Numbered from the stretch's first letter, positions 1 through 10,860 are shown. The stretch: 64,000 nucleotides of DNA from Paulownia fortunei (GCA_019321725.1 CM033115.1:7946673-8010672), one strand, 5' to 3'. Translations and numbers: made by a program. The notes: generated from the letters alone by a model not told the origin.

Positions 1-292
1 TTAAAACTCGGTATTGACAATGCTCAATTAAGCCCCGTGAACACCCCACTAATAGGATTTGGAGGTGAAGTGGTGGAAGCATTAGGAGAGGTTGATTCCC
101 TTTCTCTTGGGGTCATACCCTAGAAGAATAACAAAGATGGTGAAATTTCTAGTGGTCAATGCCCCTTCAACATATAACATAATCCTCGGGAGGCCTAGTT
201 TGAATCTATTCCATGCAGTAGCCTCTACCTATCATATGAAGTTGAAATTTCCTACTCATGAAGGGATCGATGAAGCTATCGGGGATCAATAG
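1..292 (+). pseudogene. Tat-type aspartic protease, C-terminal part
   Basis: This is the C-terminal half of the retropepsin that would cut the Gag-Pol polyprotein. It matches the second Tat copy at 57080-57364 nearly residue for residue, including the family motif NIILGRPSLNLF and the block ASTYHMKLKFPT. The catalytic D-S/T-G triad lies upstream, outside the window. A one-base shift near position 90 (GEV|IPFLLGSY) breaks the frame, and the fragment ends in a stop at 290-292. Confidence 0.8.
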
Positions 293-1330
293 ATGGCTTC
301 GGAATGCTACGCAAATACTTTGCGAAAAGCAACTGCTAAATTAAAGCGACAAGCAGGAAGTGATGACCTCCCTAAAAAGGGAAAAAGAAAGCTGGTGAAT
401 TTCGTTGATGGAGAATTACAAGAAGAAAATAAGAAGCTCGATAATATGAAATTGAAAGCTATTGAGGAATTAAGATAGAACTTCTCCATGAAAACCCCTC
501 GAAAACAACCAAGATTGGCGCTAGACTCGCCCCAAAAGTGGAGGAGCACTTGTTTACTTTTCTTAGACATAATGTTGATATATTTGCTTGGAGTATGGAG
601 GAACTAGTGGGAATACCACCAGAGCTAGCTCTTCACCAGTTGAATGTTAATCTAATTATGAAGCCGATCAAACAGAAGAAGAGAACCTTTGGCCCTAAAA
701 GATCTCAACATATCAAAAAGGAAGTCGACAAGTTGTTAGCAGCCAATTACATCTATCCACTCTAATATCCAGAGTGGCTAGCTAATGTAGTTTGGTACCC
801 CAATCAGGAGGCAAGTGGCGTCTTTGCATAGATTTCACGGATCTAAACAAGACTTGCCCAAAAGATCTATTTCTACTTCCCCGTATAGACAGTTAGTGGA
901 TTCCACTTCAGGTTGCAAACTGTTGAGTTTTCTTGATGCATATCAAGGATATAATCAAATCAGATTGGCTCCAGAAGATCAAGAGATGATGAGTTTCGTA
1001 ACAGACCAGGGGATATATTGCTATAGGGTAATGCCCTTTGGGTTGAAGAATACGGGAGCTACATATCAACGTTTAGTTAATAACATGTTTGCAGGATTGA
1101 TTGGCTGTAACATGGAGGTAAACATCGATGACATGTTGGCCAAGAGCAAGCTGGCAAGCAACCATGTGTCAGACTTAGAATAATGCTTCAACATTCTGCG
1201 AACATACTAAATCCTACCAAATGCACATTTGGTGTGCGAGGAAAAGTTTTTGGGATATATGATATCCTAAAGGGCATAGAAGCAAATCCAGAGCAGATTG
1301 ATGCAATCTTGAACATGCCTCCTCCACAAA
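293..1330 (+). pseudogene. Tat-type reverse transcriptase (decayed)
   Basis: This stretch would have copied the element RNA into DNA. Visible blocks in order are FGPKRSQHIKKEVDKLLAA at about 690, a decayed fingers region at 770-890, FLDAYQGYNQIRLAPEDQE at about 933, YRVMPFGLKNTGATYQRLV at about 1024, and the catalytic box at about 1122. That box reads NIDDML where the family has Y-I/V-D-D; both aspartates remain but the tyrosine is lost. Stops at 476-478, 763-765 and 1181-1183 and frame changes between blocks make it non-functional. The homologous stretch in the window is 57640-58400. Confidence 0.8.
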
Positions 1331-1935
1331 CATATCAAGCATGTCCAACAACTAATTGGAAGACTTGCAGCCTTGAATCGTTTCATTTCAAGGTCAGCAG
1401 ACAAGGGACTCCCCTTCTTCAAAGTGCTCTGCGAGGGAAGAATTTTGAGTGGACTGAGGAATGTCAACATACTTTTGATGACCTGAAAAAATACTTGGTA
1501 TCCCCTCCATTGCTCACCAAGCCAGAGGTAGGAGAGACTTTATTCCTTTATCTAGCAGTAGCAACTGAGGCAATAAGTGTCGTTTTAGTTCGGGATGTTG
1601 GTCGAGCCCACTAACCTATTTACTACACCAGTAAGATTTTGTAAGGGGCGGAACAAAGATACCCCAACATCGAGAAGCTGGCCCTAGCTCTTATCACTGC
1701 TATAAGAAAGCTCCGTCCATATTTTCAATCTCATCTAGTGGTGGTGCTGACCAATCACCCACTCAAGCAAGTGCTCTCCAATCCAGAAACATCGCGAAGA
1801 TTGGTCAAATGCACAATTGAACTCAGCGAACATGGAATCAAGTTTTGCCCTCGTCTTGTAATAAAAGCTCAAGTTCTGGCCAATTTTGTGGTAGAAATGA
1901 CGACTGATGAAACAAGTAACTCATTGTCTGCTTAG
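1331..1935 (+). pseudogene. Tat-type connection and first RNase H domain
   Basis: The reading frame continues with FEWTEECQHTFDDLKKYL and LTKPEVGETLFLYLAVATE, the usual entry into the retroviral-type RNase H, which removes RNA from the RNA/DNA hybrid. AISVVLVRDVGRAH (about 1567-1611) is followed by a stop and then QRYPNIEKLALAL. At the matching place in the second Tat copy a solo LTR has inserted. The block ends near QVLANFVVEMT at about 1870. Confidence 0.75.
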
Positions 1936-1938
1936 ACT

Positions 1939-2250
1939 CTCTACGTGGATGGCTCATCTACGTCCATTGGGAGTGGGGCAGGAATAGTCATCGAGAGTCC
2001 TCATGGTGACAAGTTTGAATATGCTCTGAAGTTCGAGTTCCTCACCTCAAATAATGAGGCAGAGTATGAGGCATTATTAGCAGGCCAAGCTAGCCTTCGC
2101 AGCGGGAGCAAGAAAGCTGGCCATTTATTACAATTCTCAATTGGTGGTAAATGAAGTTAGAGAAGAGTACGAAGCCAGAGATGAAAAAATAATCAAGTAT
2201 CTAAGCTTAACGCATGACATGTTAGCAAAACTAGAGGTGTACGAAATATA
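1939..2250 (+). pseudogene. Second (archaeal-type) RNase H domain
   Basis: The frame reads LYVDGSSTSIGSGAGIVIES and then SNNEAEYEALLAG. These are the D-G-S and N-N-x-A-E-Y-x-A blocks of the extra RNase H that plant Tat elements carry between the first RNase H and integrase. After LLAG one base shift interrupts the expected continuation to the D-S-Q-L-V-V-N block, which is intact in the second copy at 61531-61560. The DGS aspartate and NNEAE glutamate remain readable. Confidence 0.75.
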
Positions 2251-2279
2251 AATGAATACCAAGAACAGATAATACGATA

Positions 2280-3636
2280 GCAGATCAGCTTGCTAAATTG
2301 GCTAGTTCTATGGCCAGTATCAATACTGGAAAGATCACCATTCTATCATCCAATCAGAATGAAATTGATGGAATAGGCTTGCAAATTCTGTGCGCAGACA
2401 AAGAAGAGCCAAGTTGGAAAAATAATATCGTCCAATACTTAACAATGGGAGAACTCCCGGATAATCCTATAGACGCTCGAAAATTGAAGACGAGGGCAGC
2501 ACGCTTCCTAATCATAAATGAAGAGCTTTACAAGAGAGGGTTTTCTCAACAATATTTGAAGTATCTCACCCCAACTAAAGCCAATTATGTACTCCGTGAG
2601 ATTCATAAAGGAATCTGTGGAAACCATTTGAGGGCAAATTCCTTGCGGCGAAAGCACTTCGCCAAGGATACTTTTGGCCTACCATTCAAAATGACGCAAG
2701 AGAACTGGTCATGAGATGTCAGGCTTGCCAAGAGTATGCCAATATCCAACATCGCCCAGCGGCACCTTTACATCCTATTAAGAGCCCAATATCCATTTGC
2801 TCAATGGGGTATGGATATTGTTGGACCATTTCCACCAGTGATAGGGCAAAAAATTTTAATAGTGACTGTGGATTACTTCACGAAGTGGGTGGAAGCAGAA
2901 CCTCTAGCAAGGATCATGGAGAAAGAAGTGATCAAATTTTTGTGGAAGAATGTTATTTGTAGATTTAGCATCCCACGAGCCTTAATATCTGACAATGGGA
3001 CTCAATTCACAAGAGTAAAAATACGAGAGTGGTGCCAAGGATTGTCAATCAAGTAATTCTTCACTTCGGTCGGAACCCTCAGCAAATGGTCAAACAAAAG
3101 TCATCAATAGAGTCATTTTGCAGCACCTTAAGACGCACCTTGGAAGTGCCAAAGGAAGATAGGTAGATAAGCTACCTAGCATTTTGTGGGCATACCGCAC
3201 TACTCCGCGAGTTGCAATCGGAGAATCCCTTTTCAACCTCACATATGGAATTAAGGTTATCGCGCCAGTAGAAATAAGGGAACTCTCTTGGTGGATGACG
3301 AATTATGCACCACAACACAATGACATCGCGTTACGAGTAAACCTTGATTTGATAGAAGAATTAAGGGAAAAAGCTGCATCTCGTTCTGAAATGTACAAAG
3401 CACGTATGGCAAGAACTTACAACATGAAGGTACACTCCAGATCTTTTTAAGTAGAAGACCTTATCTTAAGGAAGGCTGAAGTTTTGCGTCCTATCGAAAA
3501 ACTCGACCCCAAATGGGAGGCCCATATAAGGTAGTAGAGATTGTGAACGCGGCGGCATACCGACTACAAAGAATAGATGGAAGAGATGTACCCCGCACAT
3601 GGAACGTCATCAACCTCAAGAAATTCTACACCTAAA
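2280..3636 (+). pseudogene. Tat-type integrase (decayed)
   Basis: Integrase would insert the cDNA into the host chromosome. The zinc-binding N-terminal part (LREIHKGICGNH, then CQACQEYA in the next frame) runs from about 2590 to 2735. The catalytic core follows: GMDIVGPFPP near 2809 with the first Asp, then ISDNGTQF near 2986 with the second. The third catalytic site reads NGQTKVINR near 3085 where the family has TEV, a Glu-to-Lys change that would itself abolish activity. The C-terminal part ends with TWNVINLKKFYT and a stop at about 3636. Frameshifts occur near 2700 and 3050. Confidence 0.8.
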
Positions 3637-4336
3637 TGCGCTTTGAATTTTAACAATGCTTACCTTCATTCCTGAAATCTTATGTTGTTTTCAATATGGT
3701 GTAATCCTTTCCCGAACATGAATAAAGAGCAACAACTTTGTTAGCCCAGATTATGTCTGCTAATGTACAATTCACTCCAAGACTACTACTCATACATACT
3801 TGATTTAGCTAAAAATACCTACAATCCAAGAGATACGATTTCTATTGAGTTCATAAAAGGTCATCTATGAGCCTGGCCAGCTCGACCTCCGAACTAAAAA
3901 TTGTATCTTTAGGCTCACAGGTAAAAGCGCAAATCCTCGGATTCTTGGACATTTTGGAGGATAGCCAAAAGTCTAACCCCGAATGGACATAGAGAATCTC
4001 TTAAGACAAAATCTTTGAGAGCCTGATCAACTCTTAAGTGCTGCAAAAAATCAAGTATTGATGCAAAAATAAACATGAGCACTACACAAGAAAAATAGAC
4101 ATAAGACAAGGTAAACACATACATCGCATAAGCAAGTTAAAATCTTGTGGTGCACAACTAAGAGCGTCATTACATAATCAAGTCAAAGTCTCATAGCAAA
4201 CAAAGATTAGAACTTCAACATAAAGCAAATCGACTAGAAAATAGAATCATAAATAGATTTGTGATAATAACCGTAGCAAAAAGTAAAAAAAAAAAAAGCG
4301 ACATAATAAATAATTTCAATCCTAAAGCAGTTGGTT
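3637..4336. other. Non-coding spacer of the Tat element
   Basis: About 700 bases lie between the integrase stop and the last codon of the antisense gene. No reading frame of interest is visible. An A-rich tract lies near 4284-4297. On the minus strand this stretch would be the 3' untranslated tail of the antisense gene. Confidence 0.5.
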
Positions 4337-6650
4337 CTAAAGCGCAGAAGCAGCAGGTGGATCATCAGCCTCAACCAACTCCATAATCACATCACTAACA
4401 TCAAGAGCTTCAATCACTTCATTACCCAACTGATAACATCACCTAATATATCATCTAACTCTGGAACTCAAGGATCAAGTACCATAACTATGTCCTCAGG
4501 CACACGCCCTGTCTCCCTCAGCATCCTCCTACAGTCACGAATAATGTTATCATACAACACCATAGCACGCTGCACAATGATTTTGTCAAAAGCTGGGGAG
4601 GCCTGGTAAGCGCCGACTACTTTCTTCGTAATAGACTCCAATAACCTCTTTCCCCCTCAGATGATAAAAACTTCTTACCACCAGTCTGCTCTCGAGCGTA
4701 TTTGTCTCGAATGGTCTTATAGTTTTCATTCATCTTCTGTTGTTCCTCCGCCGAATTTTTGAGCTCCCCTTTTAGTTTGGTGACCTCATCATTTAGTTTG
4801 GCGACCTCATCACTCAGCTTGGCAACCTCCTCTCTCACTTTTTTCTCGGCATTCTCGAAATAGAAAGTAGATTCTCTAACCTTTTCCTCCCAAGCATCCA
4901 ACAGAGTAGCCAATGTAGCACACTACAAAGGGGGAAGGATATTCAGTCAAAGTGGAGTTTTAATTATAGCTTGGGCAAAACATCAACACTGCATAAAAAA
5001 AAATAATAATAACAATGGGGGAGAATAGAAACTCACCCGGGCCAAGTCATCTGCTAGAGCCTCTGAGATAGAACGAGAAGGTTTTCCTAAAAAACGACCA
5101 ATGTCAAAATTATTGACTATGTTGCGTGTCTTACGCCAATCGACGCTTGTGTCTTGAGTATCCCAATATGACTCAACTCTTTCAGATTGGTTCAAACCAC
5201 AAGTAAAGAAGCCCTTCCCTGCACCTCGGGAAGCAGAAGTAGTGCCAAAATCACGCGCTCGTTTAGGTGCAGGTTCGGTAGATGCTTAAGGCGCGCTAAT
5301 CCCTAGAGCTACATCTGAAACATGAGAAGTTGACTTAAGTCCACCTCCTCGTGAAGAGGGGGAAGACCTACTCCTACCCCCTCGGTGACCAACCTCAGCT
5401 ACATGATCATCTCGCCCTTGGTCATGACTACCTTTAAGAGCTTTCCTCCTGGGAGGAAGTGAGGAACCGACTCCCGAATACTTATGGGAGTGAAGATAAG
5501 ATAAATCAAGTTGCTGACCTGCAAGAAAACAAAAAAGACTACGAGCATTAGAACCGTATAAGAAATTTTATTTTAAGAAATAAGTTAACTACAAATATGA
5601 AAATAAAAGTAGCACAATGCACATAATAAATACCCATAGGGAACAAGCTCCTGGGGTTGAACAACGAATTAAATAAACCTAAAGCACAACATTGAAGCTG
5701 AAAAGTAGCATGACTATCACTCAAGTGAATCTTATAAGTAGAACTACTCTATTCGGTAGGCACACCCCACCCCTTATCTTGAACATAAAAAAACCTCTCT
5801 CTCCAAGGACCATGGTTAGAAGGACCACTATCTAAGAACCTACACCCTGCACATGGGTAGAAATAGAAGAAAGATTCATGGGGAACACGACGTAATGTGA
5901 ATAAGGTGTGGAAGGCATCTAAGGACACTGAGAGCTCCAACTCCCCTAACGTATGGAGAAACCCCTCAAAGTACAACATGGCATTAGGGGTTAGTTGGCT
6001 AACACTTAAGCCGACACTTTTCATTATCTCAATAAGAAGGGGATGAGGGGGAATGGTGAATCCACTAGTAAAATAAGCAAGATAAACAGTAAAAAATCCT
6101 CCTGGAGGACTCATAACCCTATCACCACTCCCTAGAAGAAGAAATGTATAATGTGAAGGTAGACTGAGTCCTTTACGTAGAAGCCGAAGATTGTTGGCAG
6201 TCAGAAGAGTGTCCCCCCCTTTGAAACTTGAAGAGGAATCATCTAAAGAAAGCTCATTTGGTGACTTACTTGAATTTGGATCAAATTCAGAAATGAAATT
6301 CTCATCTATTTCATTGGATTCCTTAGAACCCGTAAGAATCCCCCCTTCACCAAGCTCTTCATCCCAAGACTCACCCTCACAAAAAGAAAGATCGAGAATA
6401 GCTTTAATTGTATCAGGGGGAACTCCATCTAAATATTGAAGATCAACGGGCCCCCTCTGCTAGGAAATTGATGGCAACTGAGCTCAAATATGGGTTCTTG
6501 AGGAAAGATATTATGGCGTGTCATGGGAACAAAGGAAACATGAGCCACACGACCAGGAGACATCTCATCGCCCGAAACAGCCGACTGCCCACCAACAACT
6601 CGAGCTACCGGTAGCTTACTAGAGATGTGAGCTGTTGCAGCAACTCGCAC
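4337..6650 (-). pseudogene. Antisense gene of the Tat element (putative gypsy-type transposon protein, three exons)
   Basis: Read on minus, this resembles the plant 'putative gypsy type transposon' family (Pfam PF04195), known as an antisense gene in the 3' region of Tat elements. Exon 1 (about 6650-5634) contains the acidic block YLDGVPPDTIKAILDLSF and then the core SPPGGFFTVYLAYF and LTPNAMLYFEGFLHTL. Exon 2 (5518-5037) is basic and Arg/Ser-rich. Exon 3 (4922-4337) begins with LATLLDAWEEK and a strong heptad coiled coil (EVAKLNDEVTKL). Introns 5633-5519 and 5036-4923 begin with GT and end with AG, and both junctions keep the frame. Breaks: a shift near 6445 in a G/C run, a stop after GVPTE at about 5749, two further stops in exons 2 and 3, and a late shift. 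Its function in the element is unknown. Confidence 0.7.
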
Positions 6651-7230
6651 GGACAGCTAGCGAGCTGCCAGCAGCTCACAGGAGAGAAGAAACAGGCAGC
6701 TCGCCTGAGCAAAAATGTGAGCTACTGTCACAGCTCGTCGACAAGGAAAAATAGGCAGCTCACCTTAGCAAGCTGCCTATTCAAAGGATAGGCAATCTGC
6801 CAGTAGCTCGCTAGACGTGCGAGCTACTGTGGCAGCTCGTGAGAGGCAAAAAATAAGCAGCTCGCCTGTGCAAGCTGCTTGTTCGATGCAGTGGTGATCT
6901 GCTATGGCAGCTCATCGGGAAGAAGAGGCAGGCAGCTCGCCCATACGAGCTGCCTGCCCAGTGGAAGGTCGAGCTGCCGGCAGCTCACTGAAAGGGCGAG
7001 CTACTACAAGCGAGTTGCTGTAGCAGCTCGCTTGGAGAAGAAAACAAGCAGCTCGTCCGTGCGAGCTGCCTGTCCGGCAAAGTCATGAGCTACTATGGTA
7101 GCTCGTGAGGGAAGAAACACAAGCAGCTCGCCTGTGCGAGCTGCCTGCTGGGCAGTCAGGTAAGCTGTAGCTCACCTACAGTTTGCGGCGAGCTGCAGCT
7201 CATTTCTTCGGCTTCGGCAATTGCGATGAA
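6590..7230. repeat. Palindromic GC-rich minisatellite
   Basis: About eight diverged units of roughly 75 bp are arranged head to tail. Each unit holds two inverted repeats: GAGCTACTGTGGCAGCTC and GCAGCTCG-cctgt-GCGAGCTGC, the second with 8-9 bp perfect arms in several units (for example around 6940-6955, 7050-7070 and 7120-7145). Spacers read like gaggaagaaa. It lies just upstream of the antisense gene, so it would be that gene's promoter or 5' leader. It is far more GC-rich than its surroundings. Confidence 0.85.
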
Positions 7231-7700
7231 GCTCTCCGGCGACGATGGGGAGGCATCATGTTAAGTTGGAGATAAATCTATCTCTATATCACCATTATCA
7301 TCTACCACTAACATTGGTGCCTTTAGGGTGCTTGATGTATTGACTCAAAGAAAAACAAAGACAAAACACAAGGAATAAGATTGAATGGAATGCTTGAACA
7401 AAAAAATAGATGATAGAATTGATCAAAATGACGGCAAAAATCCTAAAATGCAAGCTTAAATACCTCGAGGGCTCATGGTGTTGAAGAGGGTTCTTGGGGA
7501 GAATTTGAGTTAGAGAGAGAATTTTTGGAAATGGGTTAGAGAATTATGACTCCTCATTTGCAACAAAAAGCAATAAAAGCTTACTTGGATGATTGATAAA
7601 TTATAATTTTCATCTAGCAATGTATTAAAGTGTTTGCACTCGAAGCGCTGTGAAAATATTATCTAACGATTACTCCCGACTAACTCCTACCCAGTGGATT

Positions 7701-7721
7701 TACTCGAGAGTAGGGGGCTTA
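7701..7721 (+). other. Polypurine tract of the Tat element
   Basis: The purine-rich run GAGAGTAGGGGG, followed by CTTA, lies directly against the TG of the 3' LTR. This is where plus-strand DNA synthesis is primed. Confidence 0.75.
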
Positions 7722-8134
7722 TGATGGGTTTAGCCCATTATAGTTGGACTCTAAGCCCATCATAATATGACCATATTATAGTAGGTTAGTCTAATTAATA
7801 TGGGTCGGGAGATATGGGTCGAGAGGTTAAAGGCCCAAATAAAGTTTTTCAATGGACCGGAGGCCCATCAGATTATAAAGATTTTATTGTTCGCTATAAA
7901 TACCCTCTAATTTCCATAATAAAGGTATGTTTTCAATTAAGTCTTAAGTATTCTCTCTGTTTTTTGTTTTAATTCAATTACGCCGCTTACTGACTTGATC
8001 GTCAAAGGGTTTTCGCCGGGCAACCTCTGGCACCCCTAATGTAAATTCGTGACGCAGGTAGCAACCCACCAAATTCGTGACCGACAAGCGCTACAGTTCG
8101 CCTGCTCCATTATAAGGAGGTGATTTCCGCATCA
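7722..8134 (+). repeat. 3' LTR of the Tat element (413 bp)
   Basis: It starts TGATGGG and ends CCGCATCA, so TGATG and CATCA form a short terminal inverted repeat. A TATA box (CTATAAATA, 7894-7902) precedes a pyrimidine-rich leader. A downstream block CTGACTTGATCGTCAAAGG resembles the same part of the gypsy LTR on minus near 51200. The matching 5' LTR is outside the window, so both ends are inferred from the TG/CA ends and the adjacent polypurine tract. Confidence 0.75.
7894..7902 (+). promoter_or_regulatory. TATA box in Tat LTR
   Basis: CTATAAATA lies about 170 bp into the LTR and is followed by CCCTCTAATTTCC. This is the usual place for the core promoter of an LTR. Confidence 0.55.
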
Positions 8135-8342
8135 GATATCTTGTCTGCATACATTACACTTAACTGCAGACTAGTTAATTTTGCAATCTTGATGCATCAG
8201 AGTAGGTGGACATGTACACTTGGTCTTCAAAACATTATGATTCTCTTGTAACATTGTGAAGCAGAACCTACAAACTGATTCTTCTCAGGGAAACTTTTCA
8301 ACTTGTTCTCCTAATATAAACATACATGATATGTATTGTTAC

Positions 8343-8648
8343 ATGTTAATTTTGAAAAGTATTTATGAGGTTTGACCTATTTATGGAAACTAGCTCTCTA
8401 AATTTATAAATATAGATATTCCTTTGAGATTTGTCTCTATTTTACAAATTGCACTTGTTGTGTATAATTTTACGAAAAGTTGATATTAATCAAAAAATAT
8501 GAAAAAACTCTATTTTAACGATGATATACAATAGGTGTAATTTGTAAAATAGAGATAAATATGAAAGATTTTTTTTGTAATTCATAAACTTAGAAGAATA
8601 GTTTCTGTAAATAAATCAAACCTTAGGACATTTTTTTGTAATTAACCC
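8343..8648. mobile_element. Mutator-like MITE, 306 bp foldback
   Basis: The two halves of this block are long imperfect inverted repeats of about 100 bp each (left 8343 to about 8464, right about 8525-8648). GTTAATT begins the left arm and AATTAAC ends the right one. It is flanked by near-identical 9-bp sequences: tattgttac at 8334-8342 and tattgttaa at 8649-8657. A 9-bp duplication and long terminal inverted repeats are typical of Mutator-derived MITEs. It encodes nothing. Confidence 0.75.
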
Positions 8649-8657
8649 TATTGTTAA

Positions 8658-9440
8658 TGAACAAGATGATGAGAAGCAAGAACGGAAATTAGAAAAGATA
8701 TACATTGCAAGGTCATTTTCGTAAATGAGCTAAGCTGAAATCATCTATATTAATTTTATCATTTGTTATGTGCTTGTAAATACAGTGACAATGTGAACTA
8801 TGAAATGTTTTTGATGGACACTTGTTCTTTGATAATCAATACCCTAATGCTCAATAGGCAGTTTAATTAACTTTTATATAAAACAATAGAAGTGTTGAAA
8901 AAATGTAAAAGTTGCGGATATTAGGTAAATTAGTGAACTCTTCAAATAAGTTGAACATGTATATTTCCAAAATTAAGTTAGTAAAGTAGTGAAATAACTT
9001 ACTTTATCATAATATTGGAATTAGTTTCAAATAATCCTATTAGATAATATACTCTCCCTACCAATTCAAAGGTTCCAATTTGAACTTTAAATAAGAGTTA
9101 AAATTTTAAAATATTAGATATATTCACTTTCTTGTTCTTAAATATTAGATATATTATTTGAGAGTGGAGTTGTCAATCAAGTTGCACGTATCAAGCTTGC
9201 TTAAGCTCAACCTTAAGCTTAGCTTGATATTATATATGCTTTTGTTCTTATGGTTTGAGTTTTTACAAAAAAATTTCTCAAAGTTTTCAACTTCATTTAA
9301 ACATGAATACGAGCTTTGTAGTCGAGCAGATAATTTTTTTTAAAATATTTTTTAGCATGATCCATACTGATGAATTAGGATTTGGACTCGATTTTGAATG
9401 ATGTGATCCCTATCATTAGCTTGAAATGAAATAGGAATTA
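8658..9440. other. AT-rich intergenic DNA
   Basis: No gene is visible. A short imperfect palindrome built on AAGCTTGCTTAAGC and TTAAGCTTAGCTTGA lies at about 9188-9225. Confidence 0.5.
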
Positions 9441-9845
9441 GTTTGACCACACCGCGAAGGAGGATACTTTTTCCTTACCCCAAGTTTCTCCCTTTAAGTC
9501 CCCTGGACCTGATGGTATACCACCCATTTTCTAGCAAAAATCTAGCATATCGTAGGTATTGATGTCACGTTGAGTTTTACACATATAATGCTCATTCTTA
9601 AATCTGCTGACCCAGAGTATGCGGCTCGATTTTGACCAAGTAGCCTCTACAAGGTGATTTATAAATCTGCTACATTTTCTTATATGATCAATGGATAGTA
9701 ATTTGGTTATTTTTGTTCTCATAAGGGAATCCAACAGAGTAACTCCTGTCACCTTATTTATTTCTCTTTGTGTGGAGCGCTAAGTCATCTTATCCAGTTG
9801 AAAGAATCAAATGGTACTCTTATTCGAGTAAGAGATGTAACATTT
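9441..9845 (+). pseudogene. LINE (L1-type) reverse transcriptase remnant
   Basis: One frame reads SPFKSPGPDGIPPIF, the hallmark 'K-x-P-G-P-D-G' block of plant L1-type reverse transcriptase. After a stop it continues DVTLSFTHI, then PSSLYKVIYK, matching the family block R-P-I-S-L-C-N-V-I-Y-K. It then reads YFSLCGALSHLIQ, matching the later block Y-L-F-L-L-C-A-E-x-L-S. The catalytic F-A-D-D part is absent, so there is an internal deletion. Several stops are present. This is a short, old, 5'- and 3'-truncated fragment. Confidence 0.7.
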
Positions 9846-10700
9846 TTTTTAAATAGGTCAAATTTTAAGGATAGTTTTTGCAATTTATAAGAATTACATA
9901 ATAACATAACCCTAATCCTCTCTTTGATAAACAAAAATCCTTAAATTGAAGTGAGGTGCCGCTGTATATACAAAAAAGAAGAATTGAAGCTGCCAAATAT
10001 CATAGAAAAGAGGAAACAGAATTTGGAAAAAAGTGGACTACAGAGGTTAATACGCAAGTAGAAGAATTCTTTCATCAATTGCTACTGTTTATTGGCTATT
10101 GGCCCTGTAAGATTCAGTAACTTTATGCTTTGAGTTGTAACCATTACTTCATCTATGAAAGAGTTAGTGCGATTATATAACTTAGTTGAATTAAGTAAGT
10201 AGGTTGAGAAGGTATTGGGGTAGTGAATGATAAATTGATTAGGGGATCTAGAATTAGTTTAAATAATGCACAAGTCAACCTGCTCACATAGAAAACCTAA
10301 ATTAAGTAGTGCATTTTGTTTTGATAATTTATCTTCTTAGCTAATCCAGTGATTTGCAGGAACTTAATAAGCATATGATATGGGTTTTGTTTTAGAATAC
10401 CAAATTGAGTCTGGAAAAGCTAATTGTGTGGAGCTGATCTGATCGAATGGGATAAATGTCCTAATATAATAATAGGTGAAATTTGACTGCATGGTTGTGA
10501 GCGTAACTTTCCTATTTGTCTTGGTGGTAAGTGTAACTGTCATTCGTTTTCTTCAGTTTCTTCATCATTTTATGGTCCAAATATTTTGGCTTCCAATGTT
10601 CAGACGTTTATGATAGTTTCCAAATCTTACTTTATTGATTAGACTGAAAAATTGATAATCAAAAAATATTTTTTGACAGGAGAACATGTATAAGTAGGTG
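9846..10700. other. AT-rich intergenic DNA
   Basis: No coding region, RNA gene or structured repeat could be recognised in this stretch. Confidence 0.5.
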
Positions 10701-10715
10701 TTTTGGTTCCAGACG

Positions 10716-10860
10716 TGGTATAGGTCAGGACGAGCTTGCGTAGCTCGGATTATGAGTAAGAAGCTAAGGTTGTATAGGTCGGGATAGACTTGTGTAGCTC
10801 GAATCATGAATAAGAATATAATGTGAAGTAGGTTAGGTCGGGTTATGGGGATGAGTTAGT
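10716..10860. repeat. Imperfect tandem repeat, about 54 bp unit
   Basis: TATAGGTC starts at 10719 and again at 10773. Each is followed by a G/A-rich block, then GTAGCTCG, AT-ATGA and TAAGAA. A weaker third copy starts at about 10830 (TTAGGTCGGG). The unit resembles tandem repeats inside some plant LTR U3 regions. Confidence 0.6.

Larger units (their letters stand above)
1..8134 (+). mobile_element. Tat-type Ty3/gypsy LTR retrotransposon, 5' part outside window
   Basis: The window opens inside the protease of an LTR retrotransposon. Protease, RT, RNase H, a second RNase H and integrase follow in the Ty3/gypsy order. Next come a 3' region of about 4 kb with an antisense gene, a polypurine tract and a 413-bp LTR. 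Two RNase H domains plus an antisense gene between pol and the 3' LTR are known traits of the Tat (Retand-like) branch. Pol carries several frameshifts and stops, so this copy is dead. The 5' LTR and gag lie outside the window, so target duplications cannot be checked. Confidence 0.85.

Noticed and set aside
6191..7088. Plus-strand frames of 68-82 codons
   Set aside because: They are antisense to exon 1 of the Tat antisense gene or run through the palindromic minisatellite.
6590..7230. CRISPR-like array
   Set aside because: The repeats are long and palindromic, diverged and contiguous, without uniform spacers. The context is a plant retrotransposon. It is a minisatellite.
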